DNA of 64,000 nucleotides from Bacillus cereus (GTDB taxonomy: Bacteria > Bacillota > Bacilli > Bacillales > Bacillaceae_G). Under the pieces are notes generated by a model that saw only the letters and a list, made by a program, of their open reading frames with translations, did not search any database and had not been told where the DNA came from. The stretch's first letter is position 1. Every line of letters starts with the position of its first letter. Positions 17,763-26,386 of the stretch are shown piece after piece. The stretch lies in the NCBI RefSeq assembly GCF_025917685.1, contig NZ_CP089518.1:1303001-1367000 (forward strand). The letters run 5' to 3'. Position numbers and translations under genes: made by a program.

Positions 17763-18080
17763 ATGGGAGATTTTAAACAAGGCATATTACCACATTGGGA
17801 TTATATGTGGAAAGATAGAGCTGGGAATAGGTTTATGGGAATGGTTATGTATCCAGAGAAACGAAAATGTTCAGCAAAAATGCTTCAGAAAATAAAAAGA
17901 GCATATGAGCAAGCTGTAGAAATTAAAGTAACTGTACAAGTTCAACATACATATCAATACGTAGAAGGAATGATCGTATACTTTGATGAAGAAGCTCCTG
18001 TATGTACAATGCTCGATAAAGATGAGAATCCACATCATATATTTATAAAAGATATTTTGCGTATTGAGCATCCGGAATAA
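17763..18080 (+). CDS. Hypothetical protein, weakly YolD-like, 105 aa
   Basis: ATG behind AAAGGAGAGGAGAATT. The second half (AYEQAVEIKVTVQVQHTYQ, then VEGMIVYFDEEAP and IFIKDILRIE) has the strand pattern of YolD-like proteins, which end with 'i.G.I..iD......l........i....I..I'. The match is by eye and weak. No catalytic motif. Confidence 0.55.
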   Translation: MGDFKQGILPHWDYMWKDRAGNRFMGMVMYPEKRKCSAKMLQKIKRAYEQAVEIKVTVQVQHTYQYVEGMIVYFDEEAPVCTMLDKDENPHHIFIKDILRIEHPE

Positions 18081-18213
18081 TTTTTTTCATAAATAAATTG
18101 AAGTTCCATAATAATAATCTTTTTCTATAATAGTTATCTTTTAGTATGTAACGAGGAACGAAAGTATATGTATAATATTTAATAAAGTAAAATTGATAAA
18201 TGTAATCGTTTTT

Positions 18214-18285
18214 TAGAACAGATTATCGTTTAATGTCTGTTCTTTTTTGCGTGATGCTGGAGAAATATATTACTCCAGCATTTAC
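18214..18285 (+). terminator. Two consecutive hairpins upstream of nrdI
   Basis: AGAACAGA / TCTGTTCT followed by TTTTTT (about 18216-18247) is a good terminator for the preceding pair. ATGCTGGAG / CTCCAGCAT (18252-18280) follows at once. The remainder of 18081-18557 holds the NrdR boxes and no gene. Confidence 0.7.
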
Positions 18286-18459
18286 TGTTTTATGACAAAA
18301 AATATTGTCAACTTTTTTTAAAATAAGGTTAAATTCGTTGACAACTTTTTTGAAAAGCACTTTATTGACATGAGTTTTAGAATGTTGTTTCATAGTCTTT
18401 GTATTGAAAAAAATCGACGGTCATGTCGAAAAGTAAAAGTTAAAAAAAGAAAGAATTTA

Positions 18460-18507
18460 TACATATATCTTGTGTCTTATTTTGAAACGTAATACAATAT
18501 ATAGAGA
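18460..18507 (+). promoter_or_regulatory. Tandem NrdR boxes upstream of nrdIEF
   Basis: TACATATATCTTGTGT (18460-18475) and ATACAATATATAGAGA (18492-18507) both resemble the NrdR consensus acaCwAtATaTwGtgt. Their starts are 32 bp apart, three helical turns, the spacing typical of NrdR repression of ribonucleotide reductase operons. Confidence 0.7.
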
Positions 18508-18557
18508 AATCAAGAAACGACATACAGAGAATATAGATTGGAGAGGGAGGGTCGGAA

Positions 18558-18917
18558 ATGTTAGTTGCATATGATTCTATGACAGGAAACGTGAAGCGTT
18601 TCATCCACAAATTAAATATGCCGGCCGTTCAAATTGATGAAGCTCTAGTATTAGATGAAGACTTTATTCTTATTACGTATACAACAGGTTTTGGCAATGT
18701 ACCGGAACGTGTTTTAGACTTTTTAGAACGCAATAATGAAAAATTAAAAGGCGTATCTGCAAGCGGCAATCGTAATTGGGGAGACATGTTTGGTGCAAGT
18801 GCTGACAAAATTTCTACTAAATATGAAGTGCCTATTGTATCAAAATTTGAGTTATCTGGAACAAATAATGATGTAGAATATTTTAAAGAAAGGGTGCGGG
18901 AGATTGCGACACATTGA
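18558..18917 (+). CDS. nrdI: NrdI, flavodoxin-like activator of class Ib ribonucleotide reductase
   Basis: 119 aa. Supplies the oxidant for the Mn cofactor of NrdF. FMN-binding loops: 'YDSMTGNVKRF' near the start and 'TYTTGFGNVPE', 'GNRNWGDMFG' further on. RBS GGAGAGGGAGGG. Overlaps nrdE by 14 bp. Confidence 0.96.
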   Translation: MLVAYDSMTGNVKRFIHKLNMPAVQIDEALVLDEDFILITYTTGFGNVPERVLDFLERNNEKLKGVSASGNRNWGDMFGASADKISTKYEVPIVSKFELSGTNNDVEYFKERVREIATH

Positions 18918-21364
18918 ACTGAATAATGAAATCACGCAAATGCAGGATGGTTTTTATCAGCTTCATAAAGATAAAGAGGCATTAGAAGTCTTTATGGAAG
19001 AGGCTAGAGAGAATACCGTTCCTTTTAATAGCGTGGCAGAGCGAATGGAGTATATGAAAGAACACGATTACTATTACAACGTTCTGGACGAGTATAGCTT
19101 GGAGGAAGTAGAAGGAGTATATAACATCGCTTATGGTGAAAACTTCGAGTTCCAATCTTATATGGCAGCATCTAAGTTCTATAAAGATTATGCGTTAAAA
19201 ACGAATGATCAAAAACAATACTTAGAAAGCTATGAAGATCGTGTAGCAATTGTGTCACTATACTTAGGACGCGGTGATGTTGCGAAGGCAAAACAATTCG
19301 CAAGCATGATTGTAAAACAAAACTACCAACCAGCGACACCAACCTTTTTAAATGCGGGAAGAAGCAGAAGAGGAGAAATGGTGTCTTGTTTCTTGTTAGA
19401 GATGGACGATAGCTTAAATTCAATCGGCTTTAACATTAATACTGCAATGCAATTATCGAAAATCGGTGGTGGAGTAGCTTTAAACTTATCTAAGCTACGT
19501 GCACGTGGTGAGCAAATTAAAGGTATTGATAACGCCGCAAGTGGTGTAGTACCTGTTATGAAATTGCTTGAAGATTCGTTTTCATATGCGAATCAACTTG
19601 GCCAACGAAAAGGTGCCGGCGCTGTATACTTAAACATTTTCCATTGGGATATTATTGAATTTCTTGATACAAAAAAAATAAATGCCGATGAGAAGAGCCG
19701 TATTCAGTCCCTATCAATCGGAATTATCGTTCCAAGTAAGTTCTTTGAACTTGCTGAGAAAAACGAACCTTTCCATGTTTTCGCGCCTTATACAGTATTT
19801 AAAGAGTACGGAAAACATTTAGATGATATAGATATTGATGAAATGTACGATGAATTAATGAGCAATCCGAAAGTGAAGAAGAAGCCACTAGATATTAGTG
19901 CACGTGATATGCTGATTAAAATCGCTATGATTCAGCTTGAGTCTGGTTACCCATACTTAATGTTTAAATCAAATGCAAATAACCAGCATCCATTGAAGAA
20001 TATTGGAACTGTGAAGATGTCGAACTTGTGTTAAATATGTAGCACCTTCTAGTAGAAATGCTAGTCGAACACTCCGTTAAACGGGGAAAGCCTCAAGTTT
20101 GAGGTAACCTACCGTGCTAAATCTTATCTTAGAATGAAAATATAAAAGTTCAGAATGTATCTTATTATTTTGTATAGCAGAGTTATCGGACAACATAAAG
20201 TAATAAGAGACTTTCTGAAAGATTAAGATAAGTAAAAGCCTAACGACTATCCCATTTGGGAGTAGAGCGCAAGCGATTGGCGTTCGAAAAGCGGAGCACC
20301 TAACCAGGTAATGCTGTAGGTGATGATATAGTCTGTCCTGTATGGTGACATACAGCAGTTGCATGAGCAACGGACTGAGTAGTAGCGAACTCGGTTGAAC
20401 ATTCGAGACAGAAATCTTCCAGCTTCAAGAAACTTCTGAAATAAATGATTACGGTACAGATGACATTATCCGTCGTGATATTAACTGTAACTTAGGATCG
20501 TTAAATATCGTAAATGTAATGGAAAATAAAGAAATCCGTGAAGCAGTTCATGCGGGAATGGAAGCTTTAACAGCTGTTTCTGATATGACGATCATTCCGA
20601 ATGCGCCAACTGTAAAAAAAGCAAATGATGAGCTTCATTCAGTTGGACTTGGAGCAATGAATTTACACGGATATTTATCAAAAAATAAAATCGCATATGA
20701 AAGTGCAGAAGCGAAAGAGTTCGCTCGTACATTCTTTATGATGTTAAATTACTACTCGATTGAGAAAAGTATGGAAATCGCTAAAGAAAAAGGCGAAACA
20801 TTTAAAGACTTCGATAAGTCTGATTATGCGAACGGCACATACTTTGAAAAGTATGAAACGACAGATTACAGCCCAGTAACTGAAAAAGTTCAGCAATTAT
20901 TTGAAGGAATTCATATTCCAACAAAAGAAGATTGGACAAGTTTAAAAGAGCAAGTGAAGAAGAATGGATTATATAATTCATATCGTCTTGCTATCGCTCC
21001 TACACAATCTATCAGTTACGTTCAAAATGCAACTTCAAGCGTAATGCCGATCGTAAGTCAAATCGAATCAAGAACGTATGCGAATGCGACAACATATTAT
21101 CCAATGCCATATTTATCAAAAGATACATTCTGGTACTATAAATCTTCTTACGACATGAATCAGTTTAAATTAATTGATTTAATCGCAGAAATTCAGGAGC
21201 ATATTGACCAGGGAATTAGTACGATTCTTTACGTTAATAGTGATATTTCAACACGTGAGTTAGCACGTTACTACATCTATGCACATAAAAAAGGCTTAAA
21301 GAGTCTGTACTATACAAGAACACGTAAGTTAAGCGTGGAAGAGTGTGTGGCTTGTACTGTTTAA
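18904..21364 (+). CDS. nrdE: NrdE, class Ib ribonucleotide reductase large subunit, split by a group I intron
   Basis: Two exons, 18904-20031 (376 codons) and 20408-21364 (319 codons with stop), join in frame to give 694 aa, the normal NrdE length. The junction NLC-TEIFQ restores a conserved region. The TTG start overlaps nrdI. Active-site features: 'TFLNAGRSRRGEMVSCF' in exon 1 (first substrate-site Cys), INCNLGSLN region in exon 2 (the 'N.C.e' box), and the C-terminal redox pair CVACTV. The unspliced frame stops at once in the intron (TAA 20032), so splicing is needed. A stem-loop without a real T tract (21383-21411) separates it from nrdF. Confidence 0.95.
20032..20407 (+). mobile_element. 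Group I intron in nrdE, 376 nt, no ORF
   Basis: Boundaries: the 5' exon ends in T (20031) and the intron ends in G (20407), as group I splicing needs, and exact removal restores the frame. The core P7 pairing is visible: R element AACGACTAT (20242-20250) with S element GATATAGTC (20325-20333). Before the 3' end lies a P9-like stem-rich region. The best open frame inside is a 97-codon antisense frame with no ribosome site. Introns at nrdE are known in the B. cereus group, and the B. anthracis one encodes a homing endonuclease; this copy has none. Confidence 0.93.
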
Positions 21365-21382
21365 TATAAAAAGTGTGACATT

Positions 21383-21411
21383 ATGAGCAGGGTTTTCTGA
21401 ACCCTGCTCAT
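21383..21411 (+). terminator. Stem-loop between nrdE and nrdF
   Basis: ATGAGCAGGGTT / AACCCTGCTCAT with a short loop, but no T run follows. It may trim or stabilise the transcript rather than end it. Confidence 0.55.
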
Positions 21412-21457
21412 GCTTAGTTATCAATTTTTCATGTTTATTTAGAGAAGGGGCGATTGA

Positions 21458-22426
21458 ATGCGCGCGGTAAACTGGAACAAAAAGGAAGACGATTTTAGTT
21501 TAATGTTTTGGAAGCAAAACATCGCTCAGTTTTGGACAGAAGAAGAAATCGCGGTATCTTCTGACAAAAATACTTGGGCACAATTATCAAGAGAAGAGCA
21601 GGTTGCTTATAAGCGTGTATTAGGTGGTTTAACACTTTTAGATACGAAACAAGGCGGCGAAGGGATGCCACTTGTACTTGTTCATCTTGAAAATTTACAA
21701 GCGAAAAGTGTATTAGCTTTCATGGGTGCTATGGAAGAAGTACATGCGAAGAGTTACAGTCATATTTTCACAACGCTAGCTACTGAAGAAGAAATTGATG
21801 ATATTTTTGAATGGGTAGATAACCATCCATTACTTGAGAAAAAGGCTGGTATTATTACTCGCTACTACCGTCGTCTATTAAAGCCTGAAGTAACGAAAAA
21901 AGAGTTATACATGGCAATGGTAGCAAGCGTATTCTTAGAAAGTTACTTATTCTATAGTGGATTCTTCTATCCACTTTACTTAGCTGGTCAAGGTAAACTG
22001 ACAGCAAGTGGTGAGATTATTAACCTAATAATTCGTGATGAGTCAATTCACGGCGTATTCGTCGGTATTTTAGCACAACAACTCTTCGCAGAACTTTCTG
22101 CAGAAGATCAACAAGAAGTGCAAAAAGAAACGCAAGAATTATTAATGGAACTATATGAAATTGAAATGGCATATACAGAAGAAATTTACACTTCTATCGG
22201 TCTTGTAGAAGATGTAAATCGTTTCGTTCGTTACAATGCGAATAAAGGACTTATGAACTTAGGGCTTGAACCGAAGTTTGAAGAAGAAGAAATTAACCCA
22301 ATCGTTTTAAATGGTTTACGTACAGATACGAAAAACCATGATTTCTTCTCTGTAAAAGGAAATGGTTACGTAAAAGCAACGAATGTTGAAAAGTTATCAG
22401 ACGATGACTTCGCATTCAATTTTTAA
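21458..22426 (+). CDS. nrdF: NrdF, class Ib ribonucleotide reductase small subunit
   Basis: 322 aa, ATG behind GAGAAGGGG. Ferritin-like helices with the metal ligands: 'MEEVHAKSYSHIF' (E..H), 'FLESYLFYSGFF' and 'RDESIHGVF' (E..H). The radical Tyr is expected in HAKSYSHIF. Partner of NrdE. No intron here. Confidence 0.96.
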   Translation: MRAVNWNKKEDDFSLMFWKQNIAQFWTEEEIAVSSDKNTWAQLSREEQVAYKRVLGGLTLLDTKQGGEGMPLVLVHLENLQAKSVLAFMGAMEEVHAKSYSHIFTTLATEEEIDDIFEWVDNHPLLEKKAGIITRYYRRLLKPEVTKKELYMAMVASVFLESYLFYSGFFYPLYLAGQGKLTASGEIINLIIRDESIHGVFVGILAQQLFAELSAEDQQEVQKETQELLMELYEIEMAYTEEIYTSIGLVEDVNRFVRYNANKGLMNLGLEPKFEEEEINPIVLNGLRTDTKNHDFFSVKGNGYVKATNVEKLSDDDFAFNF

Positions 22427-22440
22427 TATAGTGTTATAGA

Positions 22441-22474
22441 AAAAGCTGTCTTTATAGAAAAGACAGCTTTTTTA
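22441..22474 (+). terminator. Terminator after nrdF
   Basis: AAAAGCTGTCTTT / AAAGACAGCTTTT with T run. Confidence 0.9.
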
Positions 22475-22706
22475 TATGGATGGTTTACATAATGTTATTA
22501 TTTCATGAAAATATTTTAATCTTGTAAAAGCCCAGTTTATGAGGAAGTGGGGATAAAGAAAATACACGGGTTAAAGTTTTATTTTCATATTTAGTAGTAT
22601 GAGAGATTGAATAACTTATGTAAAAATGAATAAAAAATGAGAAGAAATCAGGTCCAATTCCACCTATACGTTCTTTTTAATATTGAATTTTTAAACTCTA
22701 GAAATT

Positions 22707-22724
22707 TTGGCTTGAAAATTGCAT
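22707..22724 (+). promoter_or_regulatory. Sigma-54 (-24/-12) promoter of the putrescine importer
   Basis: TTGGCTTGAAAATTGCAT: the GG and GC dinucleotides are 12 bp apart, as in TTGGCACN5TTGCW. It lies 126 bp before the importer GTG start. No ATGC-N6-GCAT site like those of the two other sigma-54 promoters was found upstream. A cre-like sequence (TGAAAACGCTTCCT) is at 22781-22794. Confidence 0.8.
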
Positions 22725-22849
22725 GAATATTTAAAAAGTAACAAAAAGGGAGGTAATACTCGGTGTGATATATAGTCATTTGAAAACGCTTCCTTTTAAC
22801 TGTCGATTTTTAAATGGAAATTAGATAGAGAAAGTAGGAGGAATGATAG

Positions 22850-24199
22850 GTGGGAAAAGTAGTTGGTTTAAAACGTTCATTAGGGCTTTGGTCAATTGTT
22901 ATGCTAGGGGTCGGGTATATGACACCGATGGTTGGGTTTGATACATTTGGAATTGTTTCTGAAAAAACAGGCGGTCATGTTCCAGGAGCTTATCTTATTG
23001 CATTAGCAGGGATGTTGTTTACCGCTGCAAGCTACGGCAAAATGGTAAAGGTTTTTCCTACCGCAGGATCAGCTTATACGTATACACAGAAGACAATTAG
23101 TGCAAGGCTTGGATTTCTTGTTGGATGGTCCGCGTTATTGGATTATTTGTTTCTACCGATGGTGAACGCACTATTAACGAGAATTTATTTGTCAGCATTT
23201 TTTCCAAGTGTTCCTAGTTGGATATGGGTCATCGGTTTTATTCTACTGGTTACACTTATAAATATTATTAGCGTGAATGTTACTGCTAACTTCAATACTT
23301 TTTTAGTAATATTTCAAGTGCTAGTAATGGCGGTGTTTGTTTTTCTAGTTATAAAAGGTTTATTAGCGGGAGAGGGAACAGGAGAAGTTTTTTCCATTCA
23401 GCCGTTTTTTCAATCGGATATACAAATATCACCGTTAGTTGCAGGTGCGACAATTCTTTGTTTTTCATTTTTAGGTTTTGATGCAGTAACTACATTTTCG
23501 GAAGAGACACCAAACGCAAAGAAGACAATTCCACGAGCTATTTTTCTAACTGCTTTAATTGGTGGAGTTTTATTCATTACAACTACGTATTTTACACAAT
23601 CTTTCTTTCCAGATACATCTGTATTTAAAGATAAAGAATCAGCGTCTCCAGAAATCGCGCTATATGTTGGAGGAAAACTATTTCAAGCTTTCTTTTTAGT
23701 AGGGACGCTTATGGGGACACTTGCGTCTGGTTTAGCTTCTCATACAAGTGTATCTCGACTATTATACGTAATGGGGCGAGACAATGTAATTCCGAAGAAA
23801 ATATTCGGATACATTCATCCCCGCTGGAGAACGCCGGTATATAACATTGTTATTGTAGGAATGATTTCGCTCTCCGCTATATTCATTGATTTAGAAACGG
23901 CAGCATCTCTTATTAATTTTGGAGCGCTTATTGCATTTACATTTGTTAATTTATCTGTAATTTCCTACTATGTAATTAAGAAAAAAAGATATAAAACGAT
24001 AAAAGACTGTTTGAATTTCTTAGTGATGCCTATTTTAGGTGCTGGTACTGTGGCAGTACTATGGTTTAACCTCAATATTCATTCACTTATTCTAGGGATT
24101 TGCTGGGCTGCTATTGGAATTGGGTACCTTCTATATGTTACAAATATGTTCCGCTTAGCTCCTCCGCAAATGCATTTTGAAGAAGCACAGGAAATATAA
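22850..24199 (+). CDS. Putrescine importer, APC family (PuuP/PlaP type)
   Basis: 449 aa, about 12 membrane helices, GTG start 9 bp after AGGAGG. Stretches match E. coli PuuP/PlaP very closely: '[14 protein letters not shown]'-like '[20 protein letters not shown]', '[12 protein letters not shown]', '[13 protein letters not shown]', '[18 protein letters not shown]', '[10 protein letters not shown]' and '[16 protein letters not shown]'. This strongly suggests putrescine (or a close polyamine) as substrate. Driven by a sigma-54 promoter, ended by its own terminator, and followed by genes for putrescine breakdown. Confidence 0.87.
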   Translation: MGKVVGLKRSLGLWSIVMLGVGYMTPMVGFDTFGIVSEKTGGHVPGAYLIALAGMLFTAASYGKMVKVFPTAGSAYTYTQKTISARLGFLVGWSALLDYLFLPMVNALLTRIYLSAFFPSVPSWIWVIGFILLVTLINIISVNVTANFNTFLVIFQVLVMAVFVFLVIKGLLAGEGTGEVFSIQPFFQSDIQISPLVAGATILCFSFLGFDAVTTFSEETPNAKKTIPRAIFLTALIGGVLFITTTYFTQSFFPDTSVFKDKESASPEIALYVGGKLFQAFFLVGTLMGTLASGLASHTSVSRLLYVMGRDNVIPKKIFGYIHPRWRTPVYNIVIVGMISLSAIFIDLETAASLINFGALIAFTFVNLSVISYYVIKKKRYKTIKDCLNFLVMPILGAGTVAVLWFNLNIHSLILGICWAAIGIGYLLYVTNMFRLAPPQMHFEEAQEI

Positions 24200-24200
24200 A

Positions 24201-24237
24201 AAAAGACATCGGATAAGTTCCGATGTCTTTTTTTTAT
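24201..24237 (+). terminator. Terminator after the importer
   Basis: AAAGACATCGGA / TCCGATGTCTTT with a long T tail. Confidence 0.9.
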
Positions 24238-24248
24238 ATTTGATAATC

Positions 24249-24262
24249 ATGCAGCATTGCAT
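24249..24262 (+). promoter_or_regulatory. Candidate activator site ATGC-N6-GCAT
   Basis: ATGCAGCATTGCAT palindrome, 60 bp upstream of the -24 element of the next sigma-54 promoter. The same ATGC-N6-GCAT followed by AA occurs upstream of the aldehyde dehydrogenase promoter (28653-28666). Probably the binding site of the enhancer-binding protein encoded at 26387; this is inference from shared sequence and placement. Confidence 0.55.
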
Positions 24263-24322
24263 AAGTCATTCAAAGATTCATAAGTAGGAGGATAACAGAT
24301 CGGATTAACATAGTATTTTCAC

Positions 24323-24340
24323 TTGGCACGATTATTGCTT
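24323..24340 (+). promoter_or_regulatory. Sigma-54 promoter of the glutamate dehydrogenase operon
   Basis: TTGGCACGATTATTGCTT is a perfect match to TTGGCAC-N5-TTGCW (GG at 24325-24326, GC at 24337-24338). It overlaps an in-frame TTG that could be misread as the start codon of the gene. Confidence 0.92.
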
Positions 24341-24376
24341 TGTACAATTAGTAAAAATATAAAGAGGGGTGTTATC

Positions 24377-25657
24377 GTGCCGATTCAATCAGAAAAACAT
24401 ACAAATACAGTTGAAGTTGAAAATCCTTTAGAGGAATTTCAATCTATATTAAAAGAGGCGCTTCATTTTTTAAGTTATCCAGACGAAGTATTCGAATTTC
24501 TGAAAAAACCGATGCGTTTTTTAGAAGTAAGCATTCCTGTTCGCATGGATGATGGAACAACAAAGGTATTTCAAGGGTATCGCGCTCAGCATAACGACGC
24601 AGCAGGGCCAACAAAAGGTGGTATTAGATTTCATCCAGATGTTACGGCAGAAGAAGTAAAAGCACTTGCTGGCTGGATGAGCTTGAAATGTGGAGTGACA
24701 GGACTGCCATATGGAGGCGCAAAGGGCGGGATTATTTGTAATCCACAGGAGTTGAGTTTTAGAGAACTAGAGTTACTGAGTCGTGGGTATGTAAGAGCAG
24801 TAAGTCAAATTGTGGGACCGACGAAAGATATTCCAGCACCTGATATGTATACAAATGCGCAAATTATGGCTTGGATGCTAGATGAATATGACCATATTAG
24901 GGAGTTTGACTCTCCAGGCTTTATAACCGGGAAGCCATTAATGCTAGGAGGATCACAAGGGCGGGAAACAGCGACTTCTAAAGGTGTATTGTATACACTT
25001 CAGTTAGTAAGTGAGTTAAAACAAATTCCCTTGCAAAATATGCGAGTTATTATTCAAGGGTTTGGGAATGTTGGAGGTTATTTGGCAAAATACTTATATG
25101 ATATTGGTGTGAAAGTAGTCGGGGTATCAGATGCTATAGGAGGAATTTATAATCCAGACGGTCTAGATGTTCCTTATTTACTAGAAAACAGAGATTCTTT
25201 CGGTGTAGTATCGAATCTCTTTAGTAAAACAATTTCTAATCAGGAGTTGTTAGAAAAAGAATGTGATGTACTCATTCCGGCGGCAATTGGAGGAGTCATT
25301 ACAAAACATAATGCAGGAAAGCTTGGATGTAAGATTATCATTGAGGCTGCAAATGGACCAACAACAAAAGAGGCGATAACCATGTTAGAAGAAAAGGGAA
25401 TTTTGGTTGTTCCAGATATTTTGGCAAACTCTGGTGGCGTGATTGTTTCATATTTTGAATGGTGTCAAAATAACCAAGGATATTACTGGACGGAGCAATA
25501 TGTTGATCAATGTTTAAAGGAGAAAATTACATCTAGTTTTTCTAACGTACTTGATACTTCTAAACGCTTTGGAGTAAATATGAAAATTGCTGCTTATATT
25601 GAAGGGGTTCGCAAGGTTGTAGAAGCATCACGCCTAAGAGGTTGGTTGCATTTTTAA
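24377..25657 (+). CDS. Glutamate dehydrogenase, NAD-type (RocG/GudB-like)
   Basis: 426 aa from the GTG at 24377 (AAAGAGGGGTG upstream); a TTG at 24323 lies in the -24 promoter element and must be upstream of the transcript. Glu/Leu/Phe/Val dehydrogenase signatures: GPTKGGIRFHP and GLPYGGAKGGI with the catalytic Lys, a PAPDM motif, and the nucleotide loop IQGFGNVGGYLA. It would return glutamate to 2-oxoglutarate, the amino acceptor for the PatA-type transaminase further on. Probable operon with the next two genes. Confidence 0.9.
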   Translation: MPIQSEKHTNTVEVENPLEEFQSILKEALHFLSYPDEVFEFLKKPMRFLEVSIPVRMDDGTTKVFQGYRAQHNDAAGPTKGGIRFHPDVTAEEVKALAGWMSLKCGVTGLPYGGAKGGIICNPQELSFRELELLSRGYVRAVSQIVGPTKDIPAPDMYTNAQIMAWMLDEYDHIREFDSPGFITGKPLMLGGSQGRETATSKGVLYTLQLVSELKQIPLQNMRVIIQGFGNVGGYLAKYLYDIGVKVVGVSDAIGGIYNPDGLDVPYLLENRDSFGVVSNLFSKTISNQELLEKECDVLIPAAIGGVITKHNAGKLGCKIIIEAANGPTTKEAITMLEEKGILVVPDILANSGGVIVSYFEWCQNNQGYYWTEQYVDQCLKEKITSSFSNVLDTSKRFGVNMKIAAYIEGVRKVVEASRLRGWLHF

Positions 25658-25675
25658 CCTAAAGGGAGGGCTAAA

Positions 25676-25966
25676 ATGAAACTGGATATTTTATTAGAAG
25701 AAGTGGAGAGACAACAAATCGGTTATTACTGTATTGTGTCGAATAGTCATCGTTACGATATAGCTGTTACGTATTCACAACAGTTTCTTGGAAAAGCAAT
25801 GGTTACCTCAATTCAAAATGGGAGAATGGTTTTATTAAGCCAAGAAGATATTGGAGAGGAACAATATTGGGCAACAAATCTAGGAATTGAGGTAGAGGAC
25901 ATAGAAGAGTTTCAAAGCTTTTTCTATATGATTCTTCAGTCACAAAGGTTAGAAGAACAATATTAA
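25676..25966 (+). CDS. DUF3055 (SAV0927-like) family protein
   Basis: 96 aa behind AAAGGGAGGG, 18 bp after the dehydrogenase. Central pattern 'RYDIAVTYSQQFLGKAMVTSIQNGRMVLLS' matches DUF3055, where 'R.DlaitYs..fyGk..v...q..r..ii' is conserved. Function unknown. Its place in a catabolic sigma-54 operon is unusual for this family. Confidence 0.65.
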   Translation: MKLDILLEEVERQQIGYYCIVSNSHRYDIAVTYSQQFLGKAMVTSIQNGRMVLLSQEDIGEEQYWATNLGIEVEDIEEFQSFFYMILQSQRLEEQY

Positions 25967-25993
25967 TAGAATAAAAGAAAGGGATGATTGATT

Positions 25994-26242
25994 ATGTATT
26001 ATGATATTATTACGAGTCCGTGTTATGGAATAATTGAAAAAGTGTCTATCGATAAGGATTCTCGAATTTATGAATGGGAGCCATTATTCTCTATTAAAGA
26101 TATGAATGGTAAACTGGAAGTAATTAAGATGGGATGTAGTGGAGAAGTTCAATCTTTAGAAGTAGAAGCGGGCGATAAAGTAATTCCAGGTATGGTATTA
26201 GCTTATATTCAAGAAGATCTTTTCGTTAGTGGTAGTGATTAA
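25994..26242 (+). CDS. Free-standing lipoyl/biotinyl-like mini-protein, 82 aa
   Basis: ATG at 25994, 10 bp after AGAAAGGG; a TTG at 25988 is too close. The sequence forms two hammerhead halves typical of a barrel-sandwich hybrid: SPCYGIIEKVSIDKDSRIYE and SGEVQSLEVEAGDKVIPGMV. The loop lysine that is modified in BCCP or lipoyl domains would align with NGK, but neither AMKM nor DKA is present, so modification is doubtful. It could be a small carrier or a regulator in this operon. Confidence 0.65.
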   Translation: MYYDIITSPCYGIIEKVSIDKDSRIYEWEPLFSIKDMNGKLEVIKMGCSGEVQSLEVEAGDKVIPGMVLAYIQEDLFVSGSD

Positions 26243-26256
26243 TGATAGAACTATGA

Positions 26257-26286
26257 GGAAGATGGAGGCACTCATCTTCCTTTTTT
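26257..26286 (+). terminator. Terminator ending the dehydrogenase operon
   Basis: GGAAGATG / CATCTTCC hairpin followed by TTTTTT. Confidence 0.85.
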
Positions 26287-26331
26287 CATTAAATAAAGAA
26301 AGAAATGTTTTATTTTCAGATTAATTAAAAA

Positions 26332-26360
26332 AATTTGTATTTAATGATACAATACAAATT
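26332..26360 (+). promoter_or_regulatory. Palindrome over the promoter of the sigma-54 activator gene
   Basis: AATTTGTAT (26332-26340) and ATACAAATT (26352-26360) are perfect 9-base inverted repeats 11 bp apart, covering a TACAAT -10-like hexamer (26348-26353). Probably an operator for a dimeric protein, possibly autoregulation. The site differs from ATGC-N6-GCAT. Confidence 0.45.
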
Positions 26361-26386
26361 AAATAGTTTAAAGGAGGAATAGCAGA

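Noticed and set aside
20077..20370. 97-codon antisense frame inside the nrdE intron as a homing endonuclease
   Set aside because: Wrong strand, no ribosome site, no LAGLIDADG, GIY-YIG or HNH motif.
24323..24376. TTG start giving an 18-residue N-terminal extension of the glutamate dehydrogenase
   Set aside because: The TTG is inside the -24 element of a perfect sigma-54 promoter, so it lies upstream of the transcript. The GTG at 24377 has a ribosome site.
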